Source: Chara braunii
Lineage: Eukaryota; Streptophyta; Charophyceae; Charales; Characeae
DNA: 20,932 nt
Direction of reading: 5' to 3'
Assembly: GCA_003427395.1 (NCBI GenBank)
Contig: BFEA01000470.1
Span: 331,342 to 352,273 of the forward strand
Shown here in pieces: positions 15,919-20,932 of this stretch. The position numbers and the translations under genes are program-made. Numbering within the stretch: position 1 is the first letter of the stretch; each line of letters begins with the position of its first letter. Below the pieces are notes generated by a model, which saw only the letters and a list, made by a program, of their open reading frames with translations, searched no databases and was not told the DNA's origin.

Positions 15919-16382
15919 CCTTAAACCCCTTTAACCCACTTTAACCCCCTTAACCTCAAACTCTAAACCTCTAAACCCTTAAACCCTTAAACTCTAAGCC
16001 CTATGTGCTAAACCCTAAACCCTAACCTTAAACCTTAAACCTTACACGTTAAACCTTAAACCATAGAGCCCTATGTGCTAAACCCTAAACCCTAAACCTT
16101 AAACGTTACACCTTAAACTGTTAAACCTTACACCGTAGATCTTAACAACCTTAAGACCCGTAAACCTTAAACCCTAAGCCCCATGTGCTAAACCCTAAAC
16201 CCTACACCTTAAACTGTAGATGTTAACAACCTTTAAACCCTTAAACCCTTAAACCCTAAGCCCTATGTGCTAAACCCTAAACCCTAAACTGTTAAACCTT
16301 ACACCCTAAACTGTTAAACCTCAAACCGTAGATCTTTAAAACCTTAAAACCCTTAAACACTAGACACTAAGCCCAAACCCTA
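15919..16382. repeat. Degenerate telomere-like array with higher-order pattern
   Basis: About 460 bases of CCCTAAA, CCCTTAAA and CCTTAAA units, related to the plant telomere heptamer (C-rich strand shown). The longer motif GCCCTATGTGCTAAACCCTA recurs at 15998, 16068, 16178 (one change) and 16260, spaced 70, 110 and 82 bases. It reads as an interstitial or subtelomeric array that spread as compound units rather than a fresh chromosome end. Confidence 0.85.
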
Positions 16383-17792
16383 CTACTTGTTCGTTACCCT
16401 GCACCTCGTTATAAGTCCAACCTTATTAGTTCTGGAAGGGTCTCGTGTGCCGCCGAGCTGTTCAGGTTTACTCGAAAGTATGTCCAAGCGGCAATGTGCC
16501 TGTAGAGAAATCAGTATTAAGGAACTACCGATAGTACAAGGAATGGGAGCGTCGGCGTTCCGGAGCTACCTACCATGCCTGTCTATTGAGGACAAAGCTG
16601 GGACTCTGGTCCACCTGTGCTTTGCCTGAACGGGCGGATTAAGCTGGGACTCTGGGCCTGCGGTGCTTTGACGGGAACGGATTACTTTGTGAGAGGGATG
16701 GATGGTGCTTAATGTGGGACTTCTGTGCTGTGAAACACATGAAGAAGACTTGGAAAAGGAAGAAGGATGCCACATAGTAGGAGGCCCTTTGGCGGTATCA
16801 GCTGTCGACGAAGAGAGGAGGACATGAGACATGTTCTTCTATCCGCTCGGAGATAGCTGCGCTGGGTGCTCTTCGAGGGCAAGGAACATCTGGCAGTGGG
16901 TTCTCGATTCTATTTATAGTATTTTATACAAGCTCATTTTTATCGACTGCAGGTGGTTCACTGTGTGGTGAGTTTGGTGCTCTGGAGGGGCTGAGGGTTG
17001 TGCAGTTTGGGGGTCATTTAGGAAGAGAAAGATTGACCGAGACACTTAAGCGTCATGCCGGTTGTGTGTGTACGTCCTTGTGGCGTTCTCTAAAGTGCGA
17101 GCTCTACCTGGACAAAGACTACGCGTCAACGAAATGCACGACAGAACGCACCACAGAGCTCACTTTTGCTTTGTGGTGCATTTCCATTTCCGTGAAGTGC
17201 GGACGGCCAAGGAAATGGGAAGTAAATGAAATGAGAAAAGACAAAAGCAAACAGCGGGCGTTTTCTTTCGTGTGTTCGCTTGCATGCTCATCAAAACAAA
17301 AAAGACAAACAAACAGCGGGTGTTTTCCATTCTGCGTGCTGCCTGCATGTTCCAGACTGCAGTTCCATGCGTCAGTATTTTCTAGTTGTGCGGGCATTGG
17401 AGGTTGTGTACAGAGATTTGCGTTTTTCGCTATAGTGTTTGCTCTTTTTGAGGTCCCCTAGCCCTTTATTATCCCCGAAGTCCTTTGAGTCCCCCAATGG
17501 TTTTCTCTTTCTGCCTTTGGCGTGTTCTGATTTCTTCTGAAGCCCCCTCCTAGTCCTACAGCAGGTTTTCATGGGATTTGCTTTGCATGTGCAAAGCAGT
17601 GCTGCTGGCCCTGCGTAGCTGTTTTCTTGGCCTCTATCTGCTCTCTTTCTGTGTTTGCGGTGATGGGCATGCAGTTGTGGGAGCATGATGTTTTCCTTTT
17701 TTTTTCAGATCGAACTTCTCCAGAGGTAGTGAAGAATTTTCACAGAGGTGTGAAGCACTGTGGACGGATACCTGCACGGGGGGGAGTGCTCG

Positions 17793-17796
<4 letters not shown>
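16383..17796. other. No gene recognised; two small tandem duplications
   Basis: Holds a 46-bp duplication (16595-16640 and 16641-~16684, AAGCTGGGACTCTGG...CGGATT) and a ~63-bp duplication (17239-17301 and 17303-~17353, sharing AACAGCGGG and GTTTTC, then TGCATG). The remaining sequence has open frames without recognisable motifs. The 17000-17461 frame crosses the second duplication and is not convincing. Confidence 0.45.

Positions 17797-17838
<42 letters not shown>
17797..17838. repeat. (GA)n microsatellite
   Basis: Twenty-one AG dinucleotides without interruption. Confidence 0.95.
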
Positions 17839-17840
<2 letters not shown>

Positions 17841-18255
17841 CCGTGTATAAGAAAGAAAAGACAAGGAAGGAAGAGTTGGCCTGTGCTTGGGCCTGTAGGG
17901 AAACAGGCAGATAGCTGTGGTCTGATGTGAATGGCGCTCATGGAAAGACTCTTCTGACTGCACCTGGTAAAAATGTGATCCTCCGAGTCCTAGTTTGACA
18001 ATGCTATTGCTATAAATCCTCTGAACTTGAAGTCCGCAATTCCGTGGCGCCTTAAATTCTGAAGAGTCTATTTGCTACCATTCCAAGTTCCCTGAGGCCC
18101 ACTACAGCCTTCGCTGGGAAGACTTCGACTCGAAGGTGAGCAAGGCGGGTTGTGAAAGCATGCGAGTAGCCTGCAGGTTAGTGTCTTTTCTTTTTTTTTG
18201 TCTTTTGTTTCTTTGGGGGGAGAAGGGGGGGGGGCAGGGGGACAGACAATGGGCA
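17839..18255. other. No recognisable feature
   Basis: Unique DNA ending in T-rich then G-rich tracts (18181-18241), the same T-then-G order seen inside the MITE at 3244-3520. Confidence 0.4.
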
Positions 18256-18312
18256 ATGCTCTAATCTATTCATGTCGAGCAACAGGTGCTGCGAATGGGG
18301 CCCGGCGTCCCT
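18256..18312. repeat. Block shared with the MITE at 3244-3520
   Basis: GCTCTAATCTATTCATGTCG and onward align with 3317-3373 at about 80% identity, ending CGGCGTCCC against CAGCGTCCC. Both are preceded by a T-rich then G-rich tract, so a larger decayed element is likely. I found no GGGCCTCG termini here. Confidence 0.7.
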
Positions 18313-18703
18313 CATAGACAAGCTCCAGGGCAGCGTCCAAATCACATCGCCGACTGTTTTGCCTGGATGGATGTCCAGTGAAATGGTGCGCCCCAGTACT
18401 TCTCCGAAGTCGAGGCAGCATGCGCGTTGCGACTCCGAAAAAGTGGCTGGGAAACGAACTCGTGGTTTGAAAGTTATGTGATAACATCAACACGCTAAAG
18501 AACTTTACGCCTCCTTAGCCCATTCACAACACCGGTGACTCCATAGTTTTTGCCATTACCTATTGGGGGATGCTCATACCACCTCCGACAGTAGCACCCC
18601 CTCCAATCCCCCCCCAGAATGTTTTGATTGGCAAAAAAGAAAAGAAAGCAGTAGAAGAAGAAGAAGAAGCATGGTCAGCGGCAATGTTTTAGTATTAGGG
18701 GCC
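18313..18703. other. No gene recognised
   Basis: Unique DNA with a short GAA repeat at 18651-18669. No protein family recognised on either strand. Confidence 0.4.
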
Positions 18704-18717
18704 AGATACCACAGATG

Positions 18718-18755
<38 letters not shown>

Positions 18756-18787
18756 AGAAGAAGAAGAAGAAGATACCACAGGTGCTA
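18704..18787 (+). mobile_element. Poly-A/GAA insertion with 17-bp target duplication
   Basis: AGATACCACAGATGCTA (18704-18720) recurs with one change at 18771-18787. Between them lie only 33 A and a GAA repeat. The simplest reading is an extreme 5'-truncated retroposon of which only the tail was copied. Replication slippage is less likely because the flanking unique 17-mer is duplicated. Confidence 0.75.
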
Positions 18788-19110
18788 TGTTCATGCCAAG
18801 AAAGCATTGAAGGACAATCATTATGACCAAAGAAAGTCTGAATATGGCCACGGTTATGACCAGGTTCATGCTCTCCCAGGCAAGAACATAGCAACAGTGG
18901 GGCCATACTCTTAAATCACCAGTACTTGGCCCATACATCGGCCGCGGCACCTTAGCGTTAACGCTACGGGTTTTCCGGGCTTCGGAGAAGGCCCGGTAGT
19001 GCTATGGAGGAAGAAGTCATTGGGCCCAAGGAAAATCACAAATGGAATGTAGTCTGTCCCCTTGGTTTATACCGTGCGTGTGGAAACAATGCACAGACGC
19101 AGTATAGGCC
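18788..19110. other. No gene seen; one palindrome and one hairpin
   Basis: TAGCGTTAACGCTA (18953-18966) is a perfect 14-bp palindrome. CCGGGC (18975-18980) pairs with GCCCGG (18991-18996), extended by CTTC/GAAG with a bulge. Nothing links them to a known element. Confidence 0.5.
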
Positions 19111-19172
19111 ATAAAAAAAAAAANAAAACAAATGAAAACGAGACAAGTGCAGGAAAAAAAAAAGAAGAAAAA
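19111..19172. repeat. A-rich tracts containing an ambiguous base
   Basis: Several A runs; position 19124 is N, showing the consensus was unresolved here. Confidence 0.9.
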
Positions 19173-19332
19173 AAAACAAAGTCGTACCCTCCACTTGGCG
19201 GCCAAAAGGAGTGAGATAACGCCCTTGAGTGTTTTCAGAGCGCCGCCTCTCACGGCGGGCAGGCGGGCAGACGAAGGGCCAGCTCGGTTGGGTCTCTCTA
19301 CACTACTACAGGACAGCTAAAAAACCGAAAAT

Positions 19333-19650
19333 GTATCTTTCCATGTTCCATAGGAGGATTCAGTCTCATGCCTTCACGTTTGGAGAGTTGCCGTGGGAGG
19401 CGGGCCTCTGACAGCGCTGACAGCGCTTTGAATCCTTTTTGCCCTTTTCAGTCTTTTTTTCCCTTTGTCTCTGGAAGAAGATTTGGTCCGACTTGTGCAA
19501 AATAAGACTGAATCGACCCCTAGAACATGGAAAGATACATTTCCATCTTTTTTGTCTTTTGGTTTACTTTTTAGACTGAATCCTCCCCTACAACATGGAA
19601 AGATACGTGTGGGGAGACTGAATCATCTGCTGGAACGTGGAAAGAGGTAC
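19333..19650. repeat. Four copies of a 34-nt MITE subterminal motif
   Basis: Copies at 19333-19366 (+) and at 19505-19538, 19573-19606 and 19615-~19650 (-). Minus-orientation copies read AGACTGAATC, a variable centre, then AACATGGAAAGATAC. The first and third match at 30/34 in inverted orientation. The same motif lies subterminally in the MITEs at 2193-2314 and 3244-3520. Upstream of the 19505 copy, GTGCAAAATAAG also matches the MITE end, so these are probably eroded copies of that family. Confidence 0.75.
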
Positions 19651-19848
19651 ACCGCCATTTTTTTTATTTTTCTATTTTCTGCCTTTTTTTTTGTCTTCAC
19701 GGGGAGCACATCAGAAAAGCTCTTCCTTCTGCCCGCCGTGATAGGCGGGCCTCTGACAGAGCTGAGAGCACCCTTCTTGCCTTTTTTAGTTGTTTTTTTT
19801 CTTTTTGGCACTTCTGGCCGGCGTGGGCTAATGTACGAGTGAAAACAG

Positions 19849-20071
19849 CTACCCGTTTCGCACCAGCTGCTGGTTGCAGGTCCAGCACAAGGGGCGGTAC
19901 CTGTGCCAACCACAAAATGCCCCCTACCGGTTCCCGCCCCTTCCAGGCTCGGCAAAGCTTGGCGCGCAGGGCATATTTAGGCTCGGCATCAATAGCTGGG
20001 CCAAGTACTGGTGGTTTAAGCCACTGACGGATTACGAATGCAAGACCGATGATGAATTCCTTTTTGATTGA
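19849..20071 (+). CDS. Coding-like block, possible terminal exon
   Basis: The frame is open from the stop at 19829 to TGA at 20069-20071. From about 19849 codon usage is strongly biased to C or G in third position (TAC, CGG, TTC, GGC, ATC, AAG), unlike the random frames nearby. The peptide is plausibly structured and aromatic-rich, e.g. RYLCQPQNAPYRFPPLPGSA, then FRLGINSWAKYWWFKPLTDY. There is no in-frame ATG. A branch-point-like CTAAT (19828-19832) after a pyrimidine tract and an AG at 19847-19848 could form a 3' splice site. An AATAAA lies at 20102-20107, about 31 bases past the stop. Together this suggests the last exon of a gene, or a captured gene fragment. I do not recognise the protein, and upstream exons are not evident. 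Confidence 0.45.
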
Positions 20072-20101
20072 CCAGTTCACACTCATACGACAAGGCAGTG
20101 G

Positions 20102-20107
20102 AATAAA
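20102..20107 (+). promoter_or_regulatory. Possible polyadenylation signal AATAAA
   Basis: Lies about 31 bases after the stop codon of the coding-like block ending at 20071. The match alone is weak; its position gives it some weight. Confidence 0.35.
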
Positions 20108-20670
20108 GAGCAAGGACGATGACTTGTCCGCGGAGAAGGAGACATAAATGGTTGTTGTGCGCCTTGTTTTTCATCCATGGTGTCGTCTTCCGGACTGCGG
20201 GACCTACCTTCTTCTCTTGAACACAACACCCGAATCAATATATCGGTCTGGGATAAAATACGATGCAGCAATTACAGCGCAAGGGACAAGGGGTGGTGTG
20301 GAGCGGAGTACTACGGTAGGCCTACCGTTTCCAAGTAGGGCTTGCCCCAACACGAGCACAAAAAACAGAAAACTACCATCTCTGAGCAGGAAAGGAGTCC
20401 GAAGAGCAGGCTATGGTGAAGAGAAGACATTGCAGTCATCACTGCAACAAAGGATAAGCGCCGTTAGGCTATGGCTAAAAACACAGGTGCAGCTGTTGCA
20501 GTGTGGTCATGCAGTTTCGCTAGCTTTGAGCGAAACTCCCTTTGCTGTCAATAACCAAAATCCTGACTCGATTAGCATGCGCCGTGCGGTTTCTGTATCC
20601 TCGTGCTCTATACTGTACTTCTTGCGAACAGATGTCAGCCTGCCATCACAAAACTCCTGACGTCAGCCTA
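20108..20670. other. No gene recognised
   Basis: An open frame of 170 codons (20148-20660) has no recognisable motif and irregular composition. A 14-base direct repeat (GTCAGCCTGCCAT near 20634, GTCAGCCTACCAT near 20662) precedes the minisatellite. Confidence 0.4.
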
Positions 20671-20932
20671 CCATTGACTGCTCTTTGACTGCAACTCTTT
20701 GACTGCTCTACTGTGGTAACAGTGCGGTTGACTGCTCTTTGACTTCTCTTTGACTGCTCTCTTTGACTGCTCTTTGACTGCTCTCTTTGACTGCAACTCT
20801 TTGACTGCAACTCTTTTACTGCTCTCTTTGACTGCTCCTTTGACTGCTCTCTTTGACTGCAACTCTTTGACTGCAACTCTTTGACTGCTCTCTTTGACTG
20901 CTCTTTGACTGCTCTTTGACTGCTCTTTGACT
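20671..20932. repeat. TTTGACTGC minisatellite, runs off the window end
   Basis: Units of two main lengths alternate: CTTTGACTGCT (about 10-12 bp) and CTTTGACTGCAACT (14 bp), with occasional extra CTCT. A ~25-bp non-repeat patch (ACTGTGGTAACAGTGCGG) interrupts near 20709-20727. The array continues past 20932. Confidence 0.93.

Noticed and set aside
15919-16382. True chromosome end
   Set aside because: The array is degenerate, contains non-telomeric cores and is followed by more than 4 kb of other DNA.
18975-18996. GC-rich hairpin as a bacterial-type terminator
   Set aside because: The window is eukaryotic and no T-run follows the stem.
20148-20660. 170-codon frame as a gene
   Set aside because: No motif, no codon bias and no homology I recognise.

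Overview
This is a nuclear genome window from a photosynthetic eukaryote, most likely of the green/streptophyte lineage. Three things point that way. There is one long intronless P-class pentatricopeptide repeat (PPR) gene, an architecture hugely expanded in land plants and their algal relatives. There are U6 snRNA-derived sequences whose 5' stem matches the plant U6 form. There is a degenerate array of the plant-type telomere heptamer (CCCTAAA). A repeat-bloated charophyte-like genome would fit, but that is inference. The only gene that looks intact is the PPR gene at 8600-12091 (+). A short coding-like block at 19849-20071 (+) may be a terminal exon. Everything else is mobile-element debris, tandem repeats and structured non-coding DNA.

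Layout. 1-1290: a U6 pseudogene fused to a tRNA-headed SINE, followed head-to-tail by a second SINE copy. 1421-3523: a cluster of small terminal-inverted-repeat elements (MITEs) whose termini begin GGGCCTCG and which create 3-bp target duplications. Two related ~400-bp units (A and B) sit side by side. A third, 122-bp element is nested in A, with unit B serving as its empty site, and a fourth element lies at 3244-3520. 3568-3810: a 5'-truncated SINE with poly-A and a 13-bp target duplication. 4036-4600: microsatellites and a partial copy of the repeat seen again at 6.7 kb. 4621-5733: the 3' end of a LINE (zinc-knuckle tail of the reverse transcriptase protein, 3' UTR, poly-A). 6667-6895: a tandem ~130-bp repeat carrying a hammerhead-ribozyme-like core on the minus strand. 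7049-7500: a 40-nt C run, then two U6-derived retrocopies with poly-A tails inserted one after the other at the same site.

7919-8246 holds minisatellites upstream of the PPR gene. 12305-12682, just downstream of it, holds three stem-loops sharing a conserved loop sequence. 12971-14269 is simple repeats and a 158-bp duplication. 14614-14795 is a run of adjacent small hairpins. 15919-16382 is the telomere-like array with a higher-order pattern. 16.4-19.3 kb is mostly unassignable DNA with small duplications, plus a poly-A/GAA insertion bounded by a 17-bp duplication. 19333-19650 has four copies of a 34-nt motif that also lies subterminally in the MITEs of the first 4 kb. The window ends inside a TTTGACTGC minisatellite.

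No operon-like or defence-system logic is visible. The main biology is a PPR organelle RNA-binding protein gene set in DNA shaped by LINE-driven retroposition (SINE, U6, tail-only insertions), MITE insertion and, possibly, a ribozyme-bearing retroelement.
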